Origin: Phytopseudomonas seleniipraecipitans
Lineage (GTDB): Bacteria > Pseudomonadota > Gammaproteobacteria > Pseudomonadales > Pseudomonadaceae
Length of the DNA: 64,000 bases
Assembly: GCF_900102335.1 (NCBI RefSeq)
Contig: NZ_FNBM01000005.1
Span: forward strand, 62,001-126,000
Reading direction: 5' to 3'
In this document: one piece after another, positions 1 to 8,354 of the stretch
How the letters are laid out: the number at the start of each line of letters is the position of its first letter
How positions within the stretch are numbered: the stretch's first letter is position 1
Notes under the pieces: generated by a model
What the model saw: the letters and a program-made list of their open reading frames with translations, nothing else
The model's database searches: none
What the model was told of the DNA's origin: nothing
Made by a program: the position numbers and the translations under genes

Positions 1-1168
1 GGCCTTGGCCACTGCGCTGGCCGCGACCGTCGGTGTGGGTAACATTGCCGGCGTGGCGACCGCCATCGGCATTGGCGGGCCGGGCGCGTTGTTCTGGATG
101 TGGATGACCGGACTGCTGGGCATGGCGACCAAGTATTCCGAGGCGTTGCTGGGCGTGAAGTACCGGGTCACCGATGCCAAGGGTGAGCAGAGCGGCGGGC
201 CCATGTACTACCTGACCCACGGTGTCGGCGGCTGGTTCGGCAAGACCCTGGGCATCGCCTTCGCCATCTTCGGCGTGCTCGCCTCGTTCGGCATCGGCAA
301 CATGGTGCAGTCCAACACGGCGGCGCATCAGCTGTACGACACCTGGGGCATTTCCCCGGTGGTCAGCGGTCTGTGCCTGGCGCTGGTCACCGCAGTGGTC
401 ATCATCGGCGGCATCAAGAGCATTGGCCGTTTCGCCGCGGCCGTCGTGCCGCTGATGATCGTGCTTTACATCGCCTGCATCATCGTCGTGCTGGTGGCAT
501 TCGCCGACCGTTTGCCGGCAGCCATCGCGCTGATCTTCACCGATGCCTTCAGTGGTTCGGCGGCTGCCGGCGGCTTCCTGGGGTCGAGCATCATTCTTGC
601 CGTGCAGATGGGCGTGGCCCGCGGCATCTTCTCCAACGAATCCGGTCTCGGCACAGGCGCGATCGCGGCGGCGGCAGCGAAGACCGACAAACCGGTTCGC
701 CAGGCCATGGTGTCGATGACTCAGACCTTCCTCGACACCCTGGTGGTGGTGACCTTCACCGCCCTGGCGATCATCGTCACGGGCGCCTGGATGCAGGAAG
801 GCCTGAAGGGCGCGCCGATGACTGCCTGGGCGCTGGAGCAGGGCATGGGCGGCGGCTGGGGCCTCTATACCGTGGCCATCAGCGTCATGGTCTATGCCTT
901 CACCACCATTCTCGGCTGGTCGTATTACGGCGAGCGTTGCATGGAGCGGCTGCTGGGTCGTGTGGCGGTGATGCCGTACCGGCTGATCTTTTCAGTGATG
1001 GTGTTCGTCGGCGCAGTGACGTCGCTGGAAGTGGTGTGGACGTTCTCCGACATCGCCAACGGCCTGATGGCGCTGCCCAACCTGATCGGCCTGTTGCTGC
1101 TCTCCGGCATTGTGGTCAAGGAAACCCGCGATTACATGAGCCGCAAGGATTGGAAAGACGCAGACTGA
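1..1168 (+). CDS. Alanine/glycine:cation symporter (AGCS family), 5' end outside window
   Basis: This is a sodium- or proton-coupled importer of alanine, glycine or related small amino acids in the inner membrane. The reading frame is open from the first bases, so the N-terminus lies upstream of the window. The visible 388 residues begin with the AGCS signature (GNIAGVATAIGIGGPGALFW), followed by GMATKYSEALLGVKYR and a run of about eight hydrophobic helices. Full-length members have about 440-480 residues, so roughly 60-90 are missing. A strong bidirectional hairpin follows the stop. A second, divergent family member lies at 12890-14317. The exact substrate cannot be read from sequence. Confidence 0.9.
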   Translation, partial: ALATALAATVGVGNIAGVATAIGIGGPGALFWMWMTGLLGMATKYSEALLGVKYRVTDAKGEQSGGPMYYLTHGVGGWFGKTLGIAFAIFGVLASFGIGNMVQSNTAAHQLYDTWGISPVVSGLCLALVTAVVIIGGIKSIGRFAAAVVPLMIVLYIACIIVVLVAFADRLPAAIALIFTDAFSGSAAAGGFLGSSIILAVQMGVARGIFSNESGLGTGAIAAAAAKTDKPVRQAMVSMTQTFLDTLVVVTFTALAIIVTGAWMQEGLKGAPMTAWALEQGMGGGWGLYTVAISVMVYAFTTILGWSYYGERCMERLLGRVAVMPYRLIFSVMVFVGAVTSLEVVWTFSDIANGLMALPNLIGLLLLSGIVVKETRDYMSRKDWKDAD

Positions 1169-1184
1169 CACATCGCTCGCCAAT

Positions 1185-1219
1185 GAAAACGCCCCGCTGC
1201 TCAGCGGGGCGTTTTCGTT
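1185..1219 (+). terminator. Rho-independent terminator after the AGCS gene
   Basis: A perfect 14-bp stem (GAAAACGCCCCGCT at 1185-1198 and AGCGGGGCGTTTTC at 1203-1216) with a 4-nt loop GCTC, an A-tract before it and T-rich sequence after it. It sits 17 bases past the symporter stop codon. Confidence 0.85.
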
Positions 1220-1237
1220 TCGGGCAGCGTGCAGCAT

Positions 1238-1302
1238 GTAGGGTGGATCGCGCTTCATCGATCCACCGTGTCGGTGGACGTGAAAAGCGACGTCCACCCT
1301 AC
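1238..1302. repeat. Cloverleaf-like palindromic repeat (REP/BIME type)
   Basis: The outer arms GTAGGGTGGA (1238-1247) and TCCACCCTAC (1293-1302) are perfect inverted copies. Inside them are two hairpins: GGTGGATCG/CGATCCACC (1242-1250, 1259-1267) and GGTGGACG/CGTCCACC (1273-1280, 1291-1298). The element lies between two terminators in non-coding DNA. A shorter relative with a TCCACCCTAC end occurs at 26652-26681. From general knowledge this looks like a dispersed Pseudomonas extragenic repeat. Confidence 0.6.
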
Positions 1303-1387
1303 ATTGCCGATTGGCGGGCACCAGCCAGCGATTGCGGCAGCTCTCACGCAGAGCGTGAGGAACGGTCAGCCTGCAAGCTCACCAACG

Positions 1388-1415
1388 AAATGGCCCCGCA
1401 TGAGCGGGGCCATTT
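1388..1415 (-). terminator. Terminator of the ggt gene
   Basis: Perfect 12-bp inverted repeat AAATGGCCCCGC (1388-1399) and GCGGGGCCATTT (1404-1415) with loop ATGA. It lies 18 bases beyond the stop of the minus-strand gamma-glutamyltransferase gene, and a T-run follows on that strand. Confidence 0.8.
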
Positions 1416-1433
1416 TGTTCTGCAGCCCGGGCG

Positions 1434-3017
1434 CTACAACCCGCAGACGCTGCCATCGCTGCGTGGGTCGGCAGCGCCTTCCAGCACGCCATTAGGGTGG
1501 CGCAGCAGTGCGCCGGCATGGCCCATGGTGTCGCTGAAAGCCTCATCCAGCACCTCGACGTTATGGCCGGCCTGGCGCAGTTGCTCGACCAACGCAGGCG
1601 GGAAGCGGCTTTCCAGCTTGAGCGTGGTGCTGACGTCGCCCCAGGTGCGGCCAAGTAGCCAGCGCGGCGCGCTGACCGCGGCCTGCAGGTCACTGCCCAG
1701 GCGGTAGCGGCTGAGGATCGCCGCCTGGGTTTGGGGCTGCCCTTCGCCACCCATGGTGCCGTAGCTCAGCGTGCGGCCGTCGTCGAACAGCGCCAATGCC
1801 GGATTTAGGGTGTGGAACGGCTTGCGGCCCGGTTGCAGGGTCTGCAGCGCGGCAGGATCGAGAGAGAAACTGATCCCGCGGTTCTGCCAGGCGACGCCGC
1901 TGGACGGTAGCACTACGCCCGAGCCGAACTCCCAGTACACGCTTTGAATGAAGCTGACAGCGCGGCCCTGATCGTCGATGCAACCCATCCAGATGGTGTC
2001 GCCCGGCGCGGCCGGTTGTGGCCACGGCAGCGCGTGCTGCGGGTCGATGGCGGCGGCCAGGCGCTGCAGGTTGGCGTCGTCCAGCAGGCCTTGCGGGTCC
2101 TGCGGCACACGGGCGGGATCGGTCACCACCCGGTCGCGGATCAGGAACGCCTGCTTGGTTGCCTCGACCAGCCCGTGCACATGGGCGAAGCCTTCGGCCT
2201 GCTCGATACCGAGTTTTTCGAAGATGCCGAGGATCAGCAGCGAGGCCAGGCCCTGGGTGGGCGGCGGCATGTTGTACAGGGTGGTATCGGCCAGGCGCAC
2301 GCTCAGCGGCTCGACCGCTCGGGCTCTGTAGTCGTGCAGGTCGGCCAGGCGCAGTGGACTGCCCAGGCGTTCGAGGTCGGCGGCCATGCTCGCGGCTAGC
2401 TCACCGCGATAAAAGTCGCCCAGGCCGGCGTCGGCCAGGCGCTGCAGGGTCGCGGCCAGAGCCGGCTGACGCAGCAGGTCGCCTTCGCGCGGCGCCTGCC
2501 CATTGTGCAGGTACACCTCGGCAAAACCAGGCACATCCTGCAGTTCGGCCAGCTTGCTCCGGGTCAGTTGCGCCTGGCTGCGGCTGACCACGATGCCGCG
2601 GCGGGCATGGCCGATGGCATCGGCGAGCAGCTCGGGCACCGCCAGCGTTGGCTGCCAGTGGGTGGTCTGCGCCAGTGCTTCGGCCCAGCCACCGACGGTG
2701 CCCGCCACGGTCAGCGCAGCCAGCGGGCCGCGGCTGGGAATCTGTGCGTGGCCAGCGTAGAAATCACGGTCGGCGAGGGCCGCGCTGCTGCCGCAGGCGT
2801 CGATAGCCAAGGGCTGCTTGCCCGGCTCGTGAATCAGCCAGAAACCATCGCCGCCAATTGCGTTCATGTGCGGATAGACCACCGCGATGGTCGCCGCTGC
2901 CGCGACCATCGCCTCCACGGCGTTACCGCCGGCCTTGAGCACGTCGCGTCCGGCCTGGGCCGCGAGATGGTGAGGCGCGACGAACAGGCCGCCGGTGGCA
3001 TGGGTGCTCTTTAGCAT
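1434..3017 (-). CDS. Gamma-glutamyltransferase family protein (cytoplasmic type)
   Basis: An N-terminal-nucleophile hydrolase of the gamma-glutamyltransferase family, which transfers or hydrolyses gamma-glutamyl groups (or hydrolyses related amides) after autocleavage. The 527 residues carry the family start (GGNAVEAMVAAAATIAVVYP, then GGDGFWLI) and a putative cleavage/nucleophile threonine near residue 341 in GDTIWMGCIDDQG. The C-terminal subunit ends with GTMGGEGQPQTQA and a GRTWGD stretch. There is no signal peptide, unlike the second GGT at 45118-46803, so it should be cytosolic. The ATG at 3015-3017 has AAGGA upstream. It lies just downstream of the dctPQM-like TRAP genes on the same strand, which suggests that the transporter may supply its substrate. 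Confidence 0.85.
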   Translation of the reverse strand: MLKSTHATGGLFVAPHHLAAQAGRDVLKAGGNAVEAMVAAAATIAVVYPHMNAIGGDGFWLIHEPGKQPLAIDACGSSAALADRDFYAGHAQIPSRGPLAALTVAGTVGGWAEALAQTTHWQPTLAVPELLADAIGHARRGIVVSRSQAQLTRSKLAELQDVPGFAEVYLHNGQAPREGDLLRQPALAATLQRLADAGLGDFYRGELAASMAADLERLGSPLRLADLHDYRARAVEPLSVRLADTTLYNMPPPTQGLASLLILGIFEKLGIEQAEGFAHVHGLVEATKQAFLIRDRVVTDPARVPQDPQGLLDDANLQRLAAAIDPQHALPWPQPAAPGDTIWMGCIDDQGRAVSFIQSVYWEFGSGVVLPSSGVAWQNRGISFSLDPAALQTLQPGRKPFHTLNPALALFDDGRTLSYGTMGGEGQPQTQAAILSRYRLGSDLQAAVSAPRWLLGRTWGDVSTTLKLESRFPPALVEQLRQAGHNVEVLDEAFSDTMGHAGALLRHPNGVLEGAADPRSDGSVCGL

Positions 3018-3073
3018 GGGATCAGGTTCCTTGTTGTTTCAGGCCGCACTGATCATAACGGCACGGCCCGATG

Positions 3074-3133
3074 GGGCACCTCTAAAACGTTCGCGAGGCC
3101 GGATGACAGCGCGGTTGGTTTTTAGAGGTGCCC
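3074..3133. repeat. Long-arm inverted repeat between dctM and ggt
   Basis: GGGCACCTCTAAAA (3074-3087) and TTTTAGAGGTGCCC (3120-3133) are perfect 14-base inverted copies separated by 32 bases. The element fills the gap between the dctM-like stop and the ggt start. It may act as a terminator or partial attenuator between the two, or be a mobile extragenic repeat. Confidence 0.6.
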
Positions 3134-3143
3134 GTTATTGGCA

Positions 3144-4469
3144 TCACCAGCCGATAGCCGCAGGCAGCCAGGTCGCCAGAGATGGGAAGCAGAACACCAC
3201 GGCCACGGCCAGCATCTGCAAGAATACGTACGGCAGAGCGCCGATGTAGATGTCCCGCGTGGTGACTCCCGGAGGGGCAACGCCCTTGAGAAAGAACAGC
3301 GCCCAGCCGAACGGCGGGGTGAGGAACGACATCTGCAGATTCAGCGCCACCAAAATACCCAGCCACACCAGATCGGTGTCGTAGGCGATGAACACCGGCA
3401 GGAACATCGGCAGGGCGATGTAGGAAATCTCGATCCACTCAAGAAAGAAGCCGAGCACGAACAGCACCGCCATGAGGAACAGGATCGCCCCGAGTTGGCC
3501 GCCTGGCAGCATGGTGAACATTTCGTGTACCAGGGCTTCACCACCGAGGCCGCGGAAGGCCAGGGAGAAGGGCTGCGAGCAGAGCAGGATCAGGAAAATC
3601 ATCGCACTGATGGTCAGCGTGCCGTGCAGGGTGGCCTTGAGCGTTGGCCAGCTCAGGCGCCGGGCGCAGGCGGCGATGATCAGCGCCCCGAGTGCGCCCA
3701 TGGAGGCCGCTTCGGTGGGTGCTGCGACGCCGCCGATGATCGAACCCAGTACCGCCATCACCAGCAGCAAGGGCGGGAGCACGCTGCGCGCCATGTCCTT
3801 GAACAACTGCTTGCGGCTGGTGAGGGCGCGTTCCTCGGCGGGAATCGCCGGCACCCAGTCCGGGCGCAGCCAGCCGAGAATCAGCATATAAGTCACGTAG
3901 ATCAGCGCCAGCACCAGGCTGGGGATGAAGGCTGCGGCGAAGATCGAGCCCACTGACTGGCCGAGGATGTCGGCCAGCAGGATCAGCACCAGGCTCGGTG
4001 GAATCACCTGGCCCAGGGTGCCGGAAGCGCAGATGGTGCCGCAGGCGACGCTCTTGTTGTAGCCGCGACGCAGCAGCGTCGGCAGGGTCAGCAGGCCGAT
4101 GGTCACCACGGTGGCGCCGACGATACCGGTGGAGGCGCCGAGGAGCACGCCGACCAGAATGATCGCCAGACCCATGCCGCCATTCAACCCACCCATGGCG
4201 CGACCAATGGTTTCGAGCATGTCTTCGGCGACCCTGGACTTCTCCAGCATCACCCCCATGAAGGTAAATAACGGAATCGCCAGCAAGGTGTAGTTGCTGA
4301 CCACGCCGAACATGCGTGCCGGCAGCAATGCGAAGAGCATCGGGCCGAAGCCGATCATGCCAGCGACGAAGCCGGAGACGGCCAGAGAAATGGCCACCGG
4401 CACCCCCGCCATCATCATGGCGAAGAAGCCGATGACCATGGAGATGGCCAACCATTCGTTGGGGCTCAT
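3144..4469 (-). CDS. TRAP transporter large permease (DctM-like)
   Basis: The large membrane subunit of a tripartite ATP-independent periplasmic transporter, which moves the substrate with sodium through the inner membrane. The 441 residues are almost wholly hydrophobic, with about 12 membrane segments and the DctM motifs GFVAGMIGFGPM, FVFMG-type TFMGVMLEKS, and LGQVIPPSLVLILLAD. The start at 4467-4469 is preferred over an upstream in-frame ATG because GGAGGT lies seven bases before it. It overlaps the small permease gene by 4 bases (ATGA), so the two are translationally coupled. Substrates of this family are usually C4-dicarboxylates, keto acids or other organic anions. Confidence 0.92.
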   Translation of the reverse strand: MSPNEWLAISMVIGFFAMMMAGVPVAISLAVSGFVAGMIGFGPMLFALLPARMFGVVSNYTLLAIPLFTFMGVMLEKSRVAEDMLETIGRAMGGLNGGMGLAIILVGVLLGASTGIVGATVVTIGLLTLPTLLRRGYNKSVACGTICASGTLGQVIPPSLVLILLADILGQSVGSIFAAAFIPSLVLALIYVTYMLILGWLRPDWVPAIPAEERALTSRKQLFKDMARSVLPPLLLVMAVLGSIIGGVAAPTEAASMGALGALIIAACARRLSWPTLKATLHGTLTISAMIFLILLCSQPFSLAFRGLGGEALVHEMFTMLPGGQLGAILFLMAVLFVLGFFLEWIEISYIALPMFLPVFIAYDTDLVWLGILVALNLQMSFLTPPFGWALFFLKGVAPPGVTTRDIYIGALPYVFLQMLAVAVVFCFPSLATWLPAAIGW

Positions 4470-4984
4470 GGTCGCACCTCCTGAGCCTGTACAGGCATCA
4501 GCAGAGCGCATAGCGCCCGTAGGCTATCGGCAACACCTTGTAGCCCGAACAGGCCGAACCCCAGTGGCAAAAAGGCCTTGATCAGAAAGCGATAAGGCAG
4601 CCCACCTGGATCCGGCGAGCCTTCGCCCATGTTGTAGGACTGCATGGTGTAGTTGAACGCCAGGCGGGCGATGTAGAAACCGATCGCCGCGGTGGCGATC
4701 CCGCTGAACAGGTCGACGGCGGCCTTGGTCTTCACCCCGAATTTTTCGTAGAGAAAGTCCACGCGCACATCCTGGCGGTGCTTGAGGGTATAAGCGATGC
4801 CAAGTAGCGCGATGGGCGAGATCAGGTACCACTCCAGTTCCTGCAGCGCCACCGGGCTGAGGTCGAAGAGGTAACGCATCAATACATCGAACGACACCAA
4901 CAGCACCAGTAGCAGCACGCAGGCGCGCGCGATGGCGCCCAGTGCCTCGACCAGTTGTTCGATGCGGGTGACGATGAACATCAT
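4466..4984 (-). CDS. TRAP transporter small permease (DctQ-like)
   Basis: The small membrane subunit of the TRAP transporter, 172 residues with four predicted transmembrane helices, pairing with the DctM-like protein. The motif YLFDLSPVALQELEWYLI, followed by LLGIAYTLKHRQDVRVDFLYEKF, is typical of DctQ proteins. Its stop overlaps the dctM start and its own start overlaps the dctP stop (4981-4984), so the three genes form one tightly packed operon transcribed P-Q-M. Confidence 0.9.
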   Translation of the reverse strand: MMFIVTRIEQLVEALGAIARACVLLLVLLVSFDVLMRYLFDLSPVALQELEWYLISPIALLGIAYTLKHRQDVRVDFLYEKFGVKTKAAVDLFSGIATAAIGFYIARLAFNYTMQSYNMGEGSPDPGGLPYRFLIKAFLPLGFGLFGLQGVADSLRALCALLMPVQAQEVRP

Positions 4985-6090
4985 GCCCCGCCCATCCCGA
5001 TGTTCATGAAGGCTTTCTCACCCACCGAGGCCCAGGAAATGTATTGCTTGCGGAAGGCGAAGAAGTGCTCGTAGACCTTCTTGGTCGCTGGGTCGCTCGC
5101 TGCCATGCTCGATAGGGTGTCGTTGGTGACCTCATGCAGGCGCTTGATGATGTCGTCCGGCAGCGGCCTGGCGATCACGCCCTGGTTGTTGACCAGGTCC
5201 TGCATGGCTTCGGCGTTGACCGCATCGCACCATGACCAACTGTCGGTGTTACAGGCCTGGGCGCAGAAACGTACGATGGCCTGGAGGTCGGCGGGCAGGC
5301 TGTCCCAGGCCTGTTTGTTGATGATCAGTTCGGTAACGTTGGTCGGCTCGTGCCAGCCAGTGGTGTAGTAGTTCTTGGCCGCCTTGTGCAGGCCCATGCG
5401 GCGATCCTGATAGGGGCCGACGAACTCGGCGGCGTCGATCACGCCACGCTCCAGGGCTGGGAAGATCTCGCCGCCGGGCAGCAGGCGCACCGCCACGCCC
5501 AACTCGCTGTAGACCTTGCCGGCTAGCCCTGCGATGCGCATCTTCAGGCCTTTCAGGCTGTCGACGTTCTCCAGTGGCTGGCGGAACCAGCCGGTCATCT
5601 GCGTACCTGTGTTGCCCATGGGCATGGGTACCAGGCCGTGGGGTTCGTAGAGTTCTTCCCAGAGCTTCAGGCCGCCGCCGTTGTACAGCCAAGCGTTCAT
5701 GCCCTGGGTGTTCATGCCGAACGGCACGGCGGTGAAGAACTGCGCTGCGGGGATTTTTCCGGCCCAGAAGAAGGCGTTCGCCGCGTTCATTTCCACCATG
5801 CCGCTTGAGACGGCGTCGAAGCCCTCCAGCGCAGGAATAAGCTCACCGGCGGCGAAGTGCTGGATCTTCAGGCGCCCACCGGACATTTCCTCGACGCGTT
5901 TGCAGAAGTCGGTGGGGCTGCCAGGGCCCTGTACATAGAACGGCGAGCCTGGTGCGTAGGCGTTGGTCATCTTCCAGTTGAAGGTCTTGCCGCTGACTGC
6001 CGCACTGGCCACGCTGCTAGCGCCCAGAGCCAGGCCTGCACCGGCCGCGAGGGCGCCAGCGCCGATGAAGTGTCGTCGATTGAGGCTCAT
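4981..6090 (-). CDS. TRAP transporter substrate-binding protein (DctP/TakP-like), Tat-exported
   Basis: The periplasmic solute receptor of the TRAP system, 369 residues. The N-terminus has a twin-arginine signal (MSLNRRHFIGAGALAAGAG), so the protein is probably folded before export by Tat. The body resembles the subfamily that binds keto acids and similar organic acids: LKGLKMRIAGLAGKVYSELG, GEIFPALERGVIDAAEFVGP, and a GWHEPTNVTELIINKQAW segment. GGAGAAT lies eight bases before the ATG. It is the first gene of the operon, and a sigma-54-like promoter lies 76 bases upstream. The true substrate is unknown; the ggt gene downstream suggests a glutamate-related acid, but that is a guess. Confidence 0.9.
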   Translation of the reverse strand: MSLNRRHFIGAGALAAGAGLALGASSVASAAVSGKTFNWKMTNAYAPGSPFYVQGPGSPTDFCKRVEEMSGGRLKIQHFAAGELIPALEGFDAVSSGMVEMNAANAFFWAGKIPAAQFFTAVPFGMNTQGMNAWLYNGGGLKLWEELYEPHGLVPMPMGNTGTQMTGWFRQPLENVDSLKGLKMRIAGLAGKVYSELGVAVRLLPGGEIFPALERGVIDAAEFVGPYQDRRMGLHKAAKNYYTTGWHEPTNVTELIINKQAWDSLPADLQAIVRFCAQACNTDSWSWCDAVNAEAMQDLVNNQGVIARPLPDDIIKRLHEVTNDTLSSMAASDPATKKVYEHFFAFRKQYISWASVGEKAFMNIGMGGA

Positions 6091-6478
6091 GGGATTCTCC
6101 TTTCACTGTGGCCATTGCGACGGGCGTTTGCCTGCCGGATGTAAAGTCGTTACCGAATGCCTTCAGCAACAGCCATGCCAGGAGAAAATTATTTTAACTG
6201 TATGATTTTAAATGAATTATCTCATTATTCAGATTTGCCTTCGAAATGCCTAACGCACACAAAACAAGCGTGGCGGAGGTTCGTGAGGTGACGAAACGGT
6301 AACCCCAGCAGGTAATGCTGAACATTTGTCAGGTCACGCCGGTTATCCGGGTACGTTCCGGTAAGCAGGGCTGCGGTGAGCGAACGAATGTCATTTGTGC
6401 ACCAAAACGCACCGAGGGCACGCTTTTGACGCAGTGCGCAGCATTACCGATCACCGGTAGCGAGCTGCCAACAACGGC
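6091..6478. other. Intergenic region upstream of the TRAP operon
   Basis: 388 bases without a convincing gene. The dctP-proximal end holds the ribosome-binding site and the sigma-54-like promoter. 6185-6260 is strikingly AT-rich against its surroundings. 6398-6403 has a TGCACC half-site of NtrC type, without a clear partner. The rest shows no conserved structure that I can name, and no clear terminator for the Lrp-type gene that ends at 6479. Confidence 0.5.
6166..6180 (-). promoter_or_regulatory. Sigma-54 (RpoN) promoter of the TRAP operon
   Basis: On the minus strand the sequence reads TGGCAT-GGCTG-TTGC, with the GG (-24) and GC (-12) elements exactly 12 bases apart and a C before the TGG. 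This matches the RpoN consensus at all but one of the conserved positions. The predicted start is near 6154, giving a leader of about 64 bases before dctP. The very AT-rich DNA at 6185-6250 could hold an IHF site. The activator is not identified. Confidence 0.65.
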
Positions 6479-6925
6479 TTACAGACGCGCGCCCCCACGC
6501 CGATGCTTGACCCGAGTCATCAGCGCCTTGCAATCGACCGTGAGGATTTCCGGGTGATTGAAGATGTGCTGGCGCACGAAGGCATCGAAGGTTTCGTAGC
6601 TGTCGGTCAGGGTGTGGATGTGCAGGCTTTTCAGGTCGCTCATGATGTACAGGCTGACCACTTCCATGGTCGCTGAAAGCCGCTCGGCGACTGCCTCTAT
6701 GGCGTGCGGCGCGACGGTCAGGTCGACGAAGGTGGAGATGCCCTTGCCGAGTTTCTCCGGGTTGACCACTGCGGTGAATTTCTCGATCACGCCGCTCTCG
6801 ACCAGGGCCTGCACCCGGGTGCGAGCATGAGCGCGGGAGATGTTCAGTTGGCGGGCGATATCTGCGAAGGAAGTGCGCGAATCCTTGATCAGGATATTCA
6901 GCAGCGCGTTGTCCAGTTTGTTCAT
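6479..6925 (-). CDS. Lrp/AsnC family transcriptional regulator
   Basis: A 148-residue feast/famine regulator. The N-terminal winged HTH is clear (LDNALLNILIKDSRTSFADIARQL followed by NISRAHARTRVQALVESGVIEKF), and the C-terminal RAM ligand domain follows (ISTFVDLTVAPHAIEAVAERLS...VVSLYIMSDLKSLHIHTLTDSYETF). The start at 6923-6925 gives a normal Lrp N-terminus; the longer frame adds 37 residues unlike the family. Its promoter-side neighbours are an acetyltransferase and an amino-acid ABC transporter on the same strand, and the TRAP operon lies behind it, so any of these could be its targets. The effector is probably an amino acid, not identified. Confidence 0.88.
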   Translation of the reverse strand: MNKLDNALLNILIKDSRTSFADIARQLNISRAHARTRVQALVESGVIEKFTAVVNPEKLGKGISTFVDLTVAPHAIEAVAERLSATMEVVSLYIMSDLKSLHIHTLTDSYETFDAFVRQHIFNHPEILTVDCKALMTRVKHRRGGARL

Positions 6926-6983
6926 GGCTCGCTCTGTCGGTGGTTGAGGCCGACAGAGATGCGGGTTACGTGCCAGCAGCTGC

Positions 6984-7439
6984 TCAGAGTAGTTTGCGGT
7001 ACTGCTCGAACCCCGCACGTTCGCCGATGCGCTCATAGAGCAGCTTGGCTTTGGCGTTGCTTTCGTGGGTCAGCCAGTGCACCCGTGAGCAGTCATTTTC
7101 GCGGGCTTGTGCATAGACATGTTCGATCAACTGGCGGCCGACGCCACCGCCGCGTACGTCCTTGGCGATAAACAGGTCTTGCAGGTAGCAGTAGTCGCCG
7201 GTGGTCCAGCAAGAGCGGTGGTAAATCCAGTGCACCAGGCCGATGGCCACGCCGTCGCGCCAGGCCAGGGCGGCGAACATCGGTTCGGCGGGGTCGAGAA
7301 AGCGCTGCCAGGTAGTGGCGCTGACGTCGGCGCCGATTTCGGTCATGTAGAAGCGCTGGTAGCCCTGCCACAACGGTAGCCAGGCAGCGTGGTCGTCAGC
7401 GGTGACGGCGCGGATTTCCACGGGAATGCGAATGGTCAT
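6984..7439 (-). CDS. GNAT family N-acetyltransferase
   Basis: A 151-residue acetyl-CoA-dependent acetyltransferase. The start region (IRAVTADDHAAWLPLWQGYQRFY) is the usual first strand and helix of the family. The CoA-binding motif is CYLQDLFIAKDVRGGGVGRQLIEHV, with the R/Q-x-x-G-x-G/A loop as RGGGVG, and RVHWLTHESNAKAKLLYERIGERAGF is the C-terminal helix region. The start at 7437-7439 is chosen because the longer frame adds 20 atypical residues. The substrate is unknown. It lies 81 bases downstream of an ABC permease gene and probably belongs to the same transcript. Confidence 0.85.
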   Translation of the reverse strand: MTIRIPVEIRAVTADDHAAWLPLWQGYQRFYMTEIGADVSATTWQRFLDPAEPMFAALAWRDGVAIGLVHWIYHRSCWTTGDYCYLQDLFIAKDVRGGGVGRQLIEHVYAQARENDCSRVHWLTHESNAKAKLLYERIGERAGFEQYRKLL

Positions 7440-7520
7440 GGGCAAGTCTCCGAAAAGTCGATCGACTGCCATCCTGCGGTGCCTCGCTCGGCACCGCAAG
7501 CGCGTGTGAGGGTGGTGCGA

Positions 7521-8354
7521 CTAGCGCCCGTTCAGGTAGGCCTTGCCGTAGTGCCGTTCGAGGCGCGCCTGGATCAGCTCCAGTCCGATAGACAGCAGCC
7601 AGTAGATTACCGCTGCGGTGGTCAGCATCTCGATGTAGCGATACGACGAGCGACCATAGGACTGGGCCAGGAACATCACTTCCCAGACGCCCATCACCGA
7701 GATCAGCGAGGAATCCTTGAGCATCGAGATGAACTGGCTGGTGGTCGGCGGGATGATGGTGCGCATCGCCTGCGGCAAGGTTACCCGCCAGAAGATCACT
7801 GTCGGTTTGAGGCCCAGCGCCAGGGAGGCTTCGCGTTGTCCGGGCGCCACGCCGATCAGCCCGGCGCGGAAGATTTCGCTCAGGTAAGCGCCGTAGTTCA
7901 GCGACAGGGCAATGATCCCGGCGGTGATCGCACCCGGCACCAGGCCCAGTTGCGGCAGACCCAGGTAGATCAGCAGGATCTGGATCAGCAGCGGTGTGCC
8001 GCGAAAGAACGAAGCGTAGAAACTGGCGATGCCAAAGGCCACGGCACTCTTCGACAGGCGCGCCAGTGCGGTGACGAAGCCCAGCGCCAGGGACGCCCAG
8101 ATTGAGCAGAAACACAGGAACAGGGTCAGCGCCGCGCCCTGCAGAAAACCGTTGGGTGCCAGGTTGGCGCCAAGCAGGTTCGGCAGCTTGTCGAGGATGA
8201 TCGAGAACTTCAGGTCGAAGCTGAGAAAGAACGCTACGCACAGGGCGAACATGATCGCCCACGTGACGTACAGGCGGGCGCGAAAGCCGAACAGGCGCTG
8301 CAGCAACGACTCGCCAGCCGCAGGGGGCGGGCGAGGGGATTCAGGTGGGGTCAT
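7521..8354 (-). CDS. Polar amino-acid ABC transporter permease (HisM/ArtQ type)
   Basis: The membrane subunit of an amino-acid importer, 277 residues with an N-terminal extension of about 50 residues and then a segment before the core domain. The permease motif EIFRAGLIGVAPGQREASLALGL (the EAA loop that docks the ATPase) is clear, as are FRGTPLLIQILLIYLGLP and FISMLKDSSLISVMGVWEVM. The start at 8352-8354 overlaps the binding-protein stop by 4 bases (ATGA), so the two are coupled. There is no ATP-binding gene beside it, which is unusual; the EAA loop is intact, so an ATPase encoded elsewhere must be used. Confidence 0.9.
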   Translation of the reverse strand: MTPPESPRPPPAAGESLLQRLFGFRARLYVTWAIMFALCVAFFLSFDLKFSIILDKLPNLLGANLAPNGFLQGAALTLFLCFCSIWASLALGFVTALARLSKSAVAFGIASFYASFFRGTPLLIQILLIYLGLPQLGLVPGAITAGIIALSLNYGAYLSEIFRAGLIGVAPGQREASLALGLKPTVIFWRVTLPQAMRTIIPPTTSQFISMLKDSSLISVMGVWEVMFLAQSYGRSSYRYIEMLTTAAVIYWLLSIGLELIQARLERHYGKAYLNGR

